From assembly GCF_905171765.1 (NCBI RefSeq), contig NC_053390.1, positions 303,684,622 through 303,748,621 on the forward strand: a stretch of 64,000 nt of DNA, in the 5' to 3' direction. Position numbers and translations under genes: made by a program. How positions within the stretch are numbered: position 1 is the first letter of the stretch; each line of letters begins with the position of its first letter. Below the pieces are notes generated by a model, which was given only the letters and a program-made list of their open reading frames with translations, was not told the origin of the DNA and searched no databases. Positions 43,156 through 54,850 of the stretch are shown here, piece by piece. The DNA comes from Bufo bufo. Taxonomy: Eukaryota; Chordata; Amphibia; Anura; Bufonidae.

Positions 43156-44728
43156 CAGTTGCAAGAAAAAGTATGTGAACCCTTTGGAATGATATGGATT
43201 TCTGCACAAATTGGTCATAAAATGTGATCTGATCTTTGTCTAAATCACAACAATAGACAATCACAGTCTGCTTAAACTAATAACACTCAAAGAATTAAAT
43301 GTTACCATGTTTTTATTGAACACACCATGTAAACATTCACAGTGCAGGTGGAAAAAGTATGTAAACTCCTAGACTAATGACATCTCCAGGAGCTAATTGG
43401 AGTGAGGTGTCAGCCAACTGGAGTCCAATCAATGAGATGAGATTGGAGGTGTTGGTTACAGCTGCCCTAAAAAAAACACACACCAGTTCTGGGTTTGCTT
43501 TTCACAAGAAGCATTGCCTGATGTGAATGAGGCCTCGCACAAAAGAGCTCTCAGAAGACCTACGATTAAGAATTGTTAACTTGCATAAAGCTGGAAACGG
43601 TTATGAAAGTATCTCCAAAAGTCTTGCTGTTCATCAGTCCACGGTAAGACAAATTGTCGATAAATGGAGAAAGTTCAGCACTGCTGCTACTCTCCCTAGA
43701 AGTGGCCGTCCTGTAAAGATGACTGCAAGAGCACAGCGCAGACTGCTCAATGAGGTGAAGAAGAATCCTAGAGTGTCAGCTAAAGACTTACAAAATCCTC
43801 TGGCATATGCTAACATCCCTGTTAGCAAATCTACGATATGTAAAACACTGAACAAGAATGGATTTTATGGGAGGATACCACAGAGGAGGCCACTGCTGTC
43901 CAAGAAAAACATTGCTGCACGTTTATAGTTTGCACAAGAGCACCTGGATGTTCCACAGCAGTACTGGCAAAATATTCTGTGGAAAGATTAAACCAAAGTT
44001 GAGTTGTTTGTAAGAAACACACAACACTATGTGTGGAGAAAAAGAGGCACAGCACACCAACATCAAAACCTCATCCCAACTGTGAAGTATGGTGGTGGGG
44101 GCATCATGGTTTGGGGCTGCTTTGCTGCGTCAGGCCAAGTTTATCAAGACATTTTGCATGAGAACTTAAGGCCATCTGTCCACCAGCTGAAGCTCAACAG
44201 AAGATGGGTGTTGCAACAGGACAACGACCCAAAGCATAGAAGAAAATCAACAGAATGGCTTAAACAGAAGAAAATACGCCTTCTGGAGTGGCTCAGTCAG
44301 AGTCCTTACCTCAACCCGATTAAGATGCTGTGGCATGACCTAAAGAAAGCAATTCACACCAGACATCCCAAGAATATTGCTGAACTGAAACAGTTCTGTA
44401 AAGAGGAATGGTCAAGAATTACTCCTGACCGTTCACGTGCACGTCTGATCTGCAACTACAGGAAACGTTTGAAGCTATTGTTGCCAAAGGAGGTTCAACC
44501 AGTTAATAAATCCAAGGGTTCACATACTTTTTCCACCTGCACTGTGAATGTTTACATGGTGTGTTCAATAAAAATATGGTAACATTAAATTTTTTGTGTG
44601 TTATTAGTTTAAGCAGACTGTAATTGTCTATTGTTGTGACTTAGATGAAGATCAGATCACATTTTATGACCAATTTGTGCAGAAATCCATATAATTCCAA
44701 AGGGTTCACATACTTTTTCTTGCAACTC
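43156..44728 (+). mobile_element. Tc1 element, copy C
   Basis: CAGTTGCAAGAAAAAGTA starts the element after TA (43154-43155). The right end reads GCAACTC before TA (44729-44730), one base off the expected CTG. It is 1573 bp, about 50 bp shorter than copy B because of internal deletions. Confidence 0.94.
43527..44506 (+). pseudogene. Tc1 transposase, copy C, broken
   Basis: The frame starts [17 protein letters not shown] and is open to a stop at 43926-43928. A second stop replaces the residue after the first catalytic Asp (TGGAAAGATTAA instead of WTDE; the Asp itself remains). About 30 bases encoding PGRIAIIEGKLN are deleted near 44134, and the catalytic Glu of NPIE is changed to Lys (NPIK). 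QQDNDPKH is kept. This is the most damaged of the three family members. Confidence 0.93.
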
Positions 44729-44730
44729 TA

Positions 44731-44943
44731 TGAATCTGCTTCGCTCCTCCTGTTCTATAACATGCTGTCACCATCTGCAAAGTGATAGGTTCCCTTTAAA
44801 CACTTTATCTTGGACAGAGTCACCAAGTCACCATGTAGTCACAAATGCACCTAAAGTCAGTGAGGGTGACACCGTCTCTAAAATTTGATTTCTGTTTAAG
44901 ATATTTTAACTCTGGTAATCTTTTTTTAAACACTGCTGATATG
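44731..44943. other. Short unique flank
   Basis: No frame or repeat recognised between Tc1 copy C and hAT copy 2. Confidence 0.4.
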
Positions 44944-45499
44944 CTGGTGACTAGAGTTGAGCGGACACCTGGATGTTCGGGTTCGGCAGGTTTGGCCGAA
45001 CTTGAAAAAAAAGTTCGGGTTCGGGACCCGTACTTGACCCGAACTTGACCCCGGACCCCATTGAAGTTAGGGGGGACCCGAACTTTTGGGCACTAAAATG
45101 GCTCTAAAATAGTCCTGGAAAGAGCTAGAGGGCTGCAAAAGGCATACAAATGTGCTTAAGAGCATGGCAACTGTTCTGCAAACAAATTTGGATAGGGAAA
45201 TTACTTAAAATAACATAAAATACTGAAAATTTTTAAATAACAATCTGGATCTAGGAGTAGGAGGTTAAGGAGGCGGTGGATGGGTGGATGTGGCGGTGTT
45301 GGTTGACGTGGCGGTGAAGGTGGAAGTGGCGGTGAAGGAGGAATAGGTAGCCAACACTGATTTGTGTTATTTTTTATTTTTAAATTGGGGTGTCCCCCAA
45401 AATATTGGGACATACTGTATAACAAAATAAAACAAAGAATAAGTGCACTTGAGTACAAGAATGGATGGTTGAGACTGGTATAAATGTCTATTCTGCACA

Positions 45500-48400
45500 A
45501 GGTATGGACAAGTCCTGTGGGATCCATGCCTGGTTCATTTTAATAAACGTAAGCTTGTCCACATTGGCTGTGGCCTGTGATAATGCTCTCTGCCGTGCTA
45601 AACACACGTTCACACTATACACTGGCTGCAGGGCAGGTCAGCACCTCCAAGGCTGACATAGCTTTTCCACATTTGGGCCATGCTAACCGTGCCTTCTCAG
45701 GTGCTGGTGGTGCCCCAGCTGTGTTGGCGACCTCTTCCTCTGCCTTCGCTTTGTGCTTCCACTGTGCCCTCGCTGTCAGGTGGGAATGCTATCATCAGCG
45801 TGCGCTTGTAGTCGCGCATCTTTCGATCAGTAACAGATGTTTTCACTAAATTTAGTTCCCTGTCAGCAATGCAGAGCAGGGGTTCATTCACGGCAAAAGG
45901 GGGTTCATGTCACACAGCAATAGAACAGAGGATTTCGAGAGATTTAGTCCCCAGTCAGCAATGCAGAGCAGGGGTTCATTCACGGCAAAAGGGGGTACAT
46001 GTCACCCAGCAATTCAACAGAGGATTTGGAGAGATTTAGGCCCCTGTCACCCAGGCACAGCAGGGGTTCATTCACGGCAAAAGGGGGTTCATGTCACCCA
46101 GCAATAGAACAGAGGATTTTGAGAGATTTAGGCCCCTGTCAGCAATGCAGAGCAGGGGTTCATTCACGGCAAAAGGGGGTACATGTCACCCAGCAATAGA
46201 ACAGAGGATTTTTTGAGATTTAGGCCCCTGTCAGCAATGCAGAGCAGGGGTCCATTCACGGCAAAAGGGGGTACATGTTACCCAGCAATAGAACAGAGGA
46301 TTTTGAGAGATTTAGGCCCCTGTCACCCAGGCACAGCAGGGGTTCATTCACGGCAAAAGGGGGTTCATGTCACCCAGCAATAGAACAGAGGATTTGAGAT
46401 ATTTAGGCCCCTGTCACCCAGACACAGCAGGGGTTCATTCACGGCAAAAGGGGGTACATGTCACCCAGCAATAGAACAGAGGATTTTGAGAGATTTAGGC
46501 CCCTGTCACCCAGGCACAGCAGGGGTTCATTCACGGCAAAAGGGGGTACATGTCACCCAGCAATAGAACAGAGGATTTTGAGAGATTTAGGCCCCTGTCA
46601 GCAATGCAGAGCAGGGGTTCATTCACGGCAAAAGGGGGTTCTTGTCACCCAGCAATAGAACAGAGGATTTTGAGAGATTTAGGCCCCTGTCACCCAGGCA
46701 CAGCAGGGGTTCATTCACGGCAAAAGGGGGTTCATGTCACCCAGCAATAGAACAGAGGATTTGAGATATTTAGGCCCCTGTCACCCAGACACAGCAGGGG
46801 TTCATTCACGGCAAAAGGGGGTTCTTGTCACCCAGCAATAGAACAGAGGATTTTGAGAGATTTAGGCCCCTGTCACCCAGGCACAGCAGGGGTTCATTCA
46901 CGGCAAAAGGGGGTACATGTCACCCAGCAATAGAACAGAGGATTTTGAGAGATTTAGGCCCCTGTAAGCAATGCAGAGCAGGGGTTCATTCACGGCAAAA
47001 GGGGGTTCTTGTCACCCAGCAATACAACAGATGATTTTGAGAGATTTAGGCCCCTGTCACCCAGGCACAGCAGGGGTTCATTCACGGCAAAAGGGGGTAC
47101 ATGTCACCCAGCAATAGAACAGAGGATTTTGAGAGATTTAGGCCCCTGTCAGCAATGCAGAGCAGGGGTTCATTCACGGCAAAAGGGGGTTCTTGTCACC
47201 CAGCAATAGAACAGAGGATTTTGAGAGATTTAGGCCCCTGTCACCCAGGCACAGCAGGGGTTCATTCACGGCAAAAGGGGGTACATGTCACCCAGCAATA
47301 GAACAGAAGATTTTGAGAGATTTAGGCCCCTGTCACCCAGGCACAGCAGGGGTTCATTCACGGCAAAAGGGGGTACATGTCACCCAGCAATAGAACAGAG
47401 GATTTTGAGAGATTTAGGCCCCTGTCACCCAGGCACAACAGGGGTTCATTCACGGCAAAAGGGGGTTCATGTCACCCAGCAATACAACAGAGGATTTTAA
47501 GAGATTTAGCCCCCTGTCACCCAGGCACAGCAGGGGTTTGTATACACCAAAAATTGTAAAATGTCACCCGACAATTGAAAATAAGAATTTTTTCAATTTA
47601 AGACACTAAAATTGCCACTTTTTTAAATTAAAATGGCTCTAAAATAGTCCTTGAAAAGGCTAGAGGGATGTAAAAGGCAGTAAAATGTGCTTGGCTGGCT
47701 CTGGCCATGTGGACAATTTGGAGACCCAGAAGTTGAATGGAGCAGAACCATCAGTCAGTACATGTAGTCGTGTGCACAGGTACTGTTCCACCATGTTGTT
47801 CAAATGCTGCCTCCTGCTAACACGCTCCATATCAGCAGTAGTTGCCGGTTGTTGCGGCGAGGTGACAAAGCTTTTCCACATGTCGGCCATGCTAACCCTG
47901 CCTTCTGAGGTGCTTGCGCTGACACAGCTGCATTGGCGACCTCTTCCTCCTCCCCTGCCTTCGCCTTGTACTTCCACTTGTCCCCCGGCGTCAGTCGGGA
48001 ATGCTCTCAGGAGCGCGTCTACCAGCGTGCGCCTGTAGTCGCGCATCTTCCGATCATGCTCCAGTGAGGGAATGAAGGACGACACATTGTCTTTGTAACG
48101 GGGATCCAGCAGGTTGGCCACCCAGTAGTCAGCACACGTTAAAATGTGGGCAACTCTGCAGTCGTTGCACAGGCACTGCAGCATGTAGTCGCTCATGTGT
48201 GCCAGGCTGCCCAGAGGTAAGGACAAGCTGTCCTCTGTGGGAGGCGTATCGTCTGCGTCCTCCGTATCCCCCCAGCCACGCACCAGTGATGGGCCCGAGA
48301 TGTGTTGGATGCCACACCGCTTTGAACATGCTTCATACCCATCCTCCTCCTCCTCGCCCTCCAGTAGTGGGCCCTGGCTGGCCAAATTTGTACCTGGCCT

Positions 48401-50779
48401 CTGCTGTTGCAAAAATCCTCTTTCTGAGCCACTTCTAAATGATTGGCCTGAAAGTGTTAGAGATGACCCCTCTTCCTCCTCCTCGTCCTGGGCCACATCC
48501 TCTTCCATCATCGCCCTAAGTGTTTTCTCAAGGAGACATAGAAGTGGTATTATAACGCTGATAACGGCGTCATCGCCACTGGCCATGTTGGTGGAGTACT
48601 CGAAACAGCGCAACAGGGCACACAGGTCTCGCATGGAGGCCCAGTTATTGGTGGAGAAGTGGTGCTGTTCCGCAGTGCGACTCACCCATGCGTGCTGCAG
48701 CTGAAACTCCACTATTGCCTGCTGCTGCTCGCACAGTTTGTCCAGCATGTGCAAGGTGGAGTTCCACCTGGTGGGCACGTCGCATATGAGGTGGTGGGCG
48801 GGAAGGCCGAAGTTACGCTGCAGCGCTGACAGGCGAGCAGCAGCAGGGTGAGAACGCTGAATGCGCGAACAGACGGCCCGCACTTTATGCAGCAGCTCAG
48901 ACATGTCGGGTAGTTGTGAATGGATTTCTGCACCACCAAATTCAGCACATGCGCCAGGCAAGGGATGTGCGTCAAACCGGCTAGTCCCAGAGCTGCAACG
49001 AGATTTCACCCATTATCGCACACCACCAGGCCGGGCTTGAGGCCCACTGGCAGCAACCACTCGTCGGTCTGTTGTTCTATACCCCGCCACAACTCCTGTG
49101 CGGTGTGGGGCCTGTCCCCCAAACACATCAGTTTCAGAACGGCCTGCTGAAGTTTACCCCTGGCTGTGCTGAAGTTGATGGTAAAGGTCTGTCGCTGACC
49201 GGATGAGGAGGTGGAAGAAGAGGAGGAGGAAGCCGAGAAGGAAGAGGAGGCAACAGGAGGCAAAGAATGATGCCCTGCGATCCTTGGCGGCGGAAGGACA
49301 TGCGCCAAACAGCTCTCCGCCTGGGGCCTTGCCACAGATGGCATTACACAGTGCACACTTGATTTTATCCAATACTTGGTTGTGCAGGGAGGGCACGGCT
49401 CTCGTGGAGAAGTAGTTGCAGCTGGGAACGACGTACTGTGGGACAGCAAGCGACATGAGCTGTTTGAAGCTGTCCGTCTCCACCAGCCTGAATGACAGCA
49501 TTTCAAAGGGCAGCAGTTTAGAAATGCTAGCATTCAGGGCCAGGGATCGAGGGTGGCTAGGTGGTAATTTACGCTTTCTCTCAAAGGTTTGTGAGATGGA
49601 GAGCTGAACGCTTCCGTGTGACATGGTGGAGATGCTTGGTGACGGAGGTGGTGTTGTTGGTAGCACATCCTCTGTTTGCTGGGCGGCAGGTGCCACCGTT
49701 CCTCCAGAGGCGGAGGAAGAGGCCGAGGCAGCAGCAGAAGAGGGAGCAGGAGGGACCTGAGCCCTTTCTTGGTTTTGAAGGTGCTTACGCCACTGCAGCC
49801 CGTGTCTCGCATGTAGATGCCTGGTCATGCAGGTTGTGCTAAGGTTCAGATTGTTAATGCCTCGCTTCAGGCTCTGATGGCACAGCGTGCAAACCACTGG
49901 GGTCTTGTCATCAGCACATTGTGTGAAGATGTGCCATGCCAGGGAACTCCTTGAAGCTGCCTTTGGTGTGCTTGGTCCCTGGTGACGGTGGCCAGTAGCA
50001 GGCGAACTGTTTTGGCGATGGCTGCTCTGCTTTTGCATCCTGCTCCGGCTTTTGCTACGCTGTTGGCTCGGTCTCACCACTGCCTCTTCCTCCGAACTCT
50101 GAAAGTCAGTGGCACGACCTTCATTCCATGTGGGGTCTAGAACCTCATCGTCGTCTGCATCGTCTTCCACCCAGTCTTCCTCCCTGACCTCCTTTTCGGT
50201 CTGCACACTGCAGAAAGACGCAGCAGTTGGCACCTGTGTTTCGTCATCATCAGAGACGTGCTGAGGTGGTATTCCCATGTCCTCATCAGGAAACATAAGT
50301 GGTTGTGCATCAGTGAATTCTATGTCTTCCACCCCTGGGGAAGGGCTAGGTGGATGCACTTGGGAAACCCTGCCAGCAGAGTCTTCAAACAGCATAAGAG
50401 ACTGCTGCATGACTTGAGGCTCAGATAGGTTCCCCGATATGCACGGGGGTGATGTGACAGACTGATGGGCATGGGTTTTAGGCGCCACCTGTGTACTTTC
50501 TGCAGAAGACTGGGTGGGAGATAATGTGAACGTGCTGGATCCACTGTCGGCCACCCAATTGACTAGCGCCTGTACTTTCTCAGGCCTTACCATCCTTAGA
50601 ACGGCATTAGGCCCGACCAAATATCGCTGTAGATTCTGGCGGCTACTGGGACCTGAGGTAGTAGGTTCAGTAGGACGTGTAGCTGTGGCAGAACGGCCAC
50701 GTCCTTTCCCTGCACCAGAGGCTCCACCAACACCACCACCACGACCATGACCGCGTCCCTTATTAGATGTTTGCCTCAT
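45500..50779 (-). pseudogene. ZBED/hAT-Ac transposase, copy 2, catalytic deletion
   Basis: The start at 50779 encodes MRQTSNKGRGHGRGGG. A Gly/Arg-rich and acidic N-terminus follows, then a BED zinc finger (WHIFTQCADDKTPVVCTLCHQ, TRHLHARH, near 49960-49810) and a Pro/Ser linker. Compared with copy 1, about 90 bp are missing near 49329, which removes the TTDTWT catalytic aspartate; the frame then ends at 49154. The second half is open from 49009 to 47660 with IPCLAHVLN, CDVPTRWNSTLHML, an acidic insert and LLDPRYKDN, then departs from copy 1 just before the dimerisation motif. That motif survives only as a damaged piece at 45520-45660, beyond the minisatellite. It cannot be active. Confidence 0.93.
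45852..47537. repeat. 92-bp minisatellite, about 18 copies, with higher-order pattern
   Basis: Units contain GGGGTTCATTCACGGCAAAA, GTCACCCAGCAATAGAACAG and GAGAGATTTAGGCCCCTGTC. Two main variants alternate: one with CACCCAGGCACAGC, the other with AGCAATGCAGAGC. A third has CACCCAGACACAGC. The order A-A'-A-B occurs twice in a row (about 46320-46686 and 46688-47053), a four-unit higher-order repeat of about 367 bp. The many 66-codon frames spaced by 92 bases are repeat artefacts. Confidence 0.95.
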
Positions 50780-50904
50780 AGTTAGCGTTTACAAAGCAAA
50801 GTAAAAAGTGCTTAAGTCTGTTAAAAAAAATTAACCGCCAATAAAAACCCTGATGTAGGGTTTTGCACTCAAATGTTTTTTTTTAAACTCTATATGACAG
50901 CGGT

Positions 50905-51260
50905 ATTTGTGGCCTAAATGTGACACTCACTTATGCATGTCTAATCCCAGATGTGCAGTATATTAGAGGCTTTTTCCACCCCAGCAACCAAAAAGCTGTA
51001 TTTCTGTCCTAAATGTGACAGTGACTTATGCACGTGTAATCACAGATGTGCAGTATGTAACCAAAAAGCTGTATTTCTGTCCTAAATGTGACAGTGACTT
51101 ATGCACGTGTAATCACAGATGTGCAGTATATTAGAGGCTTTTTTCACGCTAACCAAAAAGCTGTATTTCTGTCCTAAATGTGACAGTCACTTATGCTTGT
51201 CTAATTCCAGATGTGCAGTATATTAGATGGTTTTTTCACCCCAGTATGCCAAAGCTGTAT
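50905..51260. repeat. Subterminal tandem repeat, 72-95-bp units
   Basis: Words AAAGCTGTATTTCTGTCCTA, AATGTGACAGTGACTTATGC and AGATGTGCAGTATATTAGA recur four to five times. It lies upstream of the transposase start, between the gene and the right end of hAT copy 2. Confidence 0.9.
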
Positions 51261-51769
51261 TTCTGGACTTGCAGATAGCCTATGCTGGTGCACTATCGTT
51301 GCATAAAATGGCTGCCGATCAGGTATTGATATTGATGAAATGAAGAAAAAAAGTTCGTTTTCAGCAGTAGTTGTCTCAGGGCACGCTTAAAAAAATTGTG
51401 CACTGCACCCACAAAACACTTTTTCTGTAGACCGCTGAGTACATAAACCAGTTCTTGATAAGATTTCTCCCTGATCTCTCCCTCACAGAAGCTGCAGCCT
51501 CTCCCTACACTAATCCGAGCAGAGTGACGGGCGGCGCTACATGACTCCAGCTTAAATGGAGGCTGGGTCACATGCTGCCATTGGCCAATCACAGCCATGC
51601 CAATAGTAGGCATGGCTGTGATGACCTTTTGGGGCAAGTAGCATGACGCTTGTTGATTGGCTGCTTTGCAGCCTTTTAAAAAGCGCCATAAAAATCGCCG
51701 AACACCGAACCCGAACCTGAACTTTTACGTAAATGTTCAGGTTCGGGTCCGCTCAACTATACTGGTGAC

Positions 51770-51993
51770 CAAGGATAGCTCTTAAAATCCTGACTATAGA
51801 TGTTCTCACAAATATCATCGCTGCACTGGATTTGTAATATGACATGGTGGTCCTTCAATCAATGGACTGTCCATGCAATACAAGGGCAAGAAGGTACAAA
51901 GCAGCTCTCTGTTTTAGCTTCCTCACATAATAAGGTATATGGAAAAGCTTTGTCAAGTAAGACCAATTAAAGGTCTTTATCAGGAAGACAAAC

Positions 51994-52070
<77 letters not shown>

Positions 52071-52148
52071 CATGCAAAATTCTGAACCTAAAATGATATG
52101 GTCTTTTAAAGTGGAGGGTTGTGCATTCAAGTCCACAGATATCATAAG
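51770..52148. other. Unique flank with AT microsatellite
   Basis: 51999-52069 is an AT dinucleotide run after TCTCTCTCTC. The rest shows no feature. Confidence 0.7.
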
Positions 52149-53269
52149 TAGTGATGGACGAACATCGGCCTAGACGGTTCGCAAATGCGATCGCGCGAAC
52201 GCAATCAAATGTTCGTGAACCACAAGTTTGTGGAGGGCCCTATTCACTTTAATTGCAGGCGAACCTGAAAAACCTTCAGCTCATATTTGCAGCCACCAAA
52301 TACTTAGTAGAAGAGTACAAATAGTCCCACAACATGGACAGTCACATACTAGAGGGGGATCAATGACAAAAATTCCTACAAAAAAATATATGTATTTTAA
52401 TCAGGGGGCATTTTTATGCATCTTAAAAGGGAAATTCTCTGAAATGTGCCCTGTTGGAGCCTAGAAATTTTTTATTTTAGGCCACAGGAGTACGGGCATT
52501 AAAAATTAGGCATTCACCTGACATAAAAGAAATTGTGATTATGTGGCTCGAGGTACATTACACGTTCACTGAATAACAATTTTACTGTAGCCCACCTATT
52601 TTTTTCACCTTTTTGGGGGGGCAACTGGTATATCACACTAGTAGAAATTATTTGTTCCAATGTCATTTGTCACTGTCTGTAGCTGAGGTAACGCAGCAAA
52701 ACCGCAAACAAATGCTGCACTACCCAACTGTACTATATAGAAAGAATATAATTGGTATATAACACCCCTGCTTCAATCAGTTTTTTCCAGGGGCAACTGG
52801 TATATCACACCAGTAGAAATTATTTGTTCCAATGTCGTTTGTCCCTATCTGTAGCTGAGGTAACGCGGCAAAACCGCAAACAAATGCTGCACTACCCAAA
52901 TGCACTGTATAGAAAATATATAATTGGTATATAACACCCCTGCATCAATCCGTTTATTTGGGGGGGGGGGCAACTGGTATATCACACCAGTAGAAATTAT
53001 TTGTTCCAATGTCGTTTGTCACTATCTGTAGCTGAGTTAATGCAGCTAAACCGCAAACAAATGCTGCTCTATCCAAATGCACTATATAGAAAGTATATAA
53101 TTTATATACAACACCCCTGCTTCAATCAGTTTTTTTTGGGGGGGCAACTGGTATATCACACCAGTAGAAATTATTTGTTCCAATGTCGTTTTCCCCTATC
53201 TGTAGCTGAGGTAACGCAGCAAAACCGCAAACAAATGCTGCACTACCCAACTGCACTACAAAAAAAGTA

Positions 53270-54850
53270 CACTGCTCAAAAAAATAAAGGGAACACTTAA
53301 ACAACACAATGTAACTCCAAGTCAATCACACTTCTGTGAAATTAAACTGTCCACTTAGGAAGCAACACTGAGTGACATTCAATTTCACATGCTGTTGTGC
53401 AAATGGGATAGACAACAGGTGGAAATTATAGGCAATTAGCAAGACACCCCCAATAAAGGAGTGGTTCTGCAGGTGGTAACCACAGACCACTTCTCAGTTC
53501 CTATGCTTCCTGGCTGATGTTTTGGTCACTTTTGAATGCTGGCGGTGCTTTCACTCTAGTGGTAGCATGAGACGGAGTCTACAACCCACACAAGTGGCTC
53601 AGGTAGTGCAGCTTATCCAGGATGGCACATCAATGCGAGCTGTGGCAAGAAGGTTTGCTGTGTCTGTCAGCGTAGTGTCCAGAGCATGGAGGCGCTACCA
53701 GTAGACAGGCCAGTACATCAGGAGATGTGGAGGAGGCCGTAGGAGGGCAACAACCCAGCAGCTGGACCGCTACCTCCGCCTTTGTGCAAGGAGGAACAGG
53801 AGGAGCACTGCCAGAGCCCTGCAAAATGACCTCCAGCAGGCCACAAATGTGCATGTGTCTGCTCAAACGGTCAGAAACAGACTCCATGAGGGTGATATGA
53901 GGGCCCGACGTCCACAGGTGGGAGTTGTGCTTACAGCCCAACACCGTGCAGGATGTTTGGCATTTTCCAGAGAACACCAAGATTGGCAAATTCGCCACTG
54001 GCGCCCTGTTCTCTTCACAGATGAAAGCAGGTTCACACTGAGCACATGTGACAGACGTGACAGAGTCTGGAGACGCCGTGGAGAATGTTCTGCTGCCTGC
54101 AACATCCTCCAGCATGACCGTTTGGCATTGGGTCAGTAATGGTGTGGGGTGGCATTTCTTTGGAGGGCCGCACAGCCCTCCATGTGCTCGCCAGAGGTAG
54201 CCTGACTGCCATTAGGTACTGAGATGAGATCCTCAGACCCCTTGTGAGACCATATGCTGGTGCGGTTGGTCCTGGGTTCCTCCTAATGCAAGACAATGCT
54301 AGACCTCATGTGGCTGGAGTGTGTCAGCAGTTCCTGCAAGACGAAGGCATTGATGCTATGGACTGGCCCGCCCGTTCCCCAGACCTAAATCCAATTGAGC
54401 ACATCTGGGACATCATGTCTCACTCTATCCACCAATGTCACGTTGCACCACAGACTGTCCAGGAGTTGGCAGATGCTTTAGTCCAGGTCTGAGAGGAGAT
54501 CCCTCAGGAGACCGTCCGCCACCTCATCAGGAGCATGCACAGGCGTTGTAGGGAGGTCATACAGGCACGTGGAGGCCACACACACTACTGAGCCTCATTT
54601 TGACTTGTTTTAAGGACATTACATCAAAGTTGGATCAGCCTGTAGTGTGTTTTTCCACTTTAATTTTGAGTGTGACTCCAAATCCAGACCTCCATGGGTT
54701 GAAAAATTTGATTTGCATTTTTTTATTTTTGTGTGATTTTGTTGTCAGCACATTCAACTATGTAAAGAACAAAGTATTTCAGAAGAATATTTAATTAACT
54801 CAGATCTAGAATGTGTTATTTTTGTGTTCCCTTTATTTTTTTGAGCAGTG
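53270..54850 (+). mobile_element. Second Tc1-like family, full-length copy
   Basis: The 1581-bp element has ends CACTGCTCAAAAAAATAAAG and the complement, with TA at 53268-53269 and 54851-54852. It is inserted in the satellite. Its right 60% is repeated at 56679-57652 as part of a larger duplication. Confidence 0.94.
53567..54591 (+). pseudogene. Tc1-like transposase (second family), broken
   Basis: The frame starts [20 protein letters not shown], an HTH domain ([20 protein letters not shown]). A stop lies at 53702-53704, just after WRRYQ. The middle, 53849-54139, has the first catalytic motif LFTDESRF. A frame change and stop near 54140 follow. The piece 54244-54492 has LLMQDNARPH and [12 protein letters not shown] (catalytic Asp and Glu, DD34E type) and ends in a stop after ALVQV. 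The last part before GGHTHY is in frame again after 54492. It is inactive as written. Confidence 0.92.

Larger units (their letters stand above)
44952..51761 (-). mobile_element. ZBED/hAT-Ac element, copy 2, 6.8 kb, complete ends with TSD
   Basis: Ends TAGAGTTGAGCGGACAC and (complement) TATAGTTGAGCGGACCC are flanked by CTGGTGAC at 44944-44951 and 51762-51769. The element contains a minus-strand transposase relic, a 92-bp minisatellite (45852-47537) and a short subterminal tandem array (50905-51260). Sequence typical of the left terminal region occurs twice, at 45092-45190 and at 47625-47690, so the element is composite. The target duplication shows it moved as one unit, unless the rearrangement followed insertion. 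Confidence 0.93.

Noticed and set aside
45852..47537. CRISPR-like regular repeats
   Set aside because: The repeats are head-to-tail without unique spacers and lie in a eukaryotic transposon.
45907..47559. Series of 60-71-codon frames starting MSPSNRTEDF
   Set aside because: They recur every 92 bases and come from the minisatellite; the unit length is not a multiple of three, so no single frame persists.
49154..50779. 541-codon frame as an intact host ZBED gene
   Set aside because: It lies between hAT ends with a target duplication, lacks the first catalytic Asp by deletion, and is matched by broken copies in the window.
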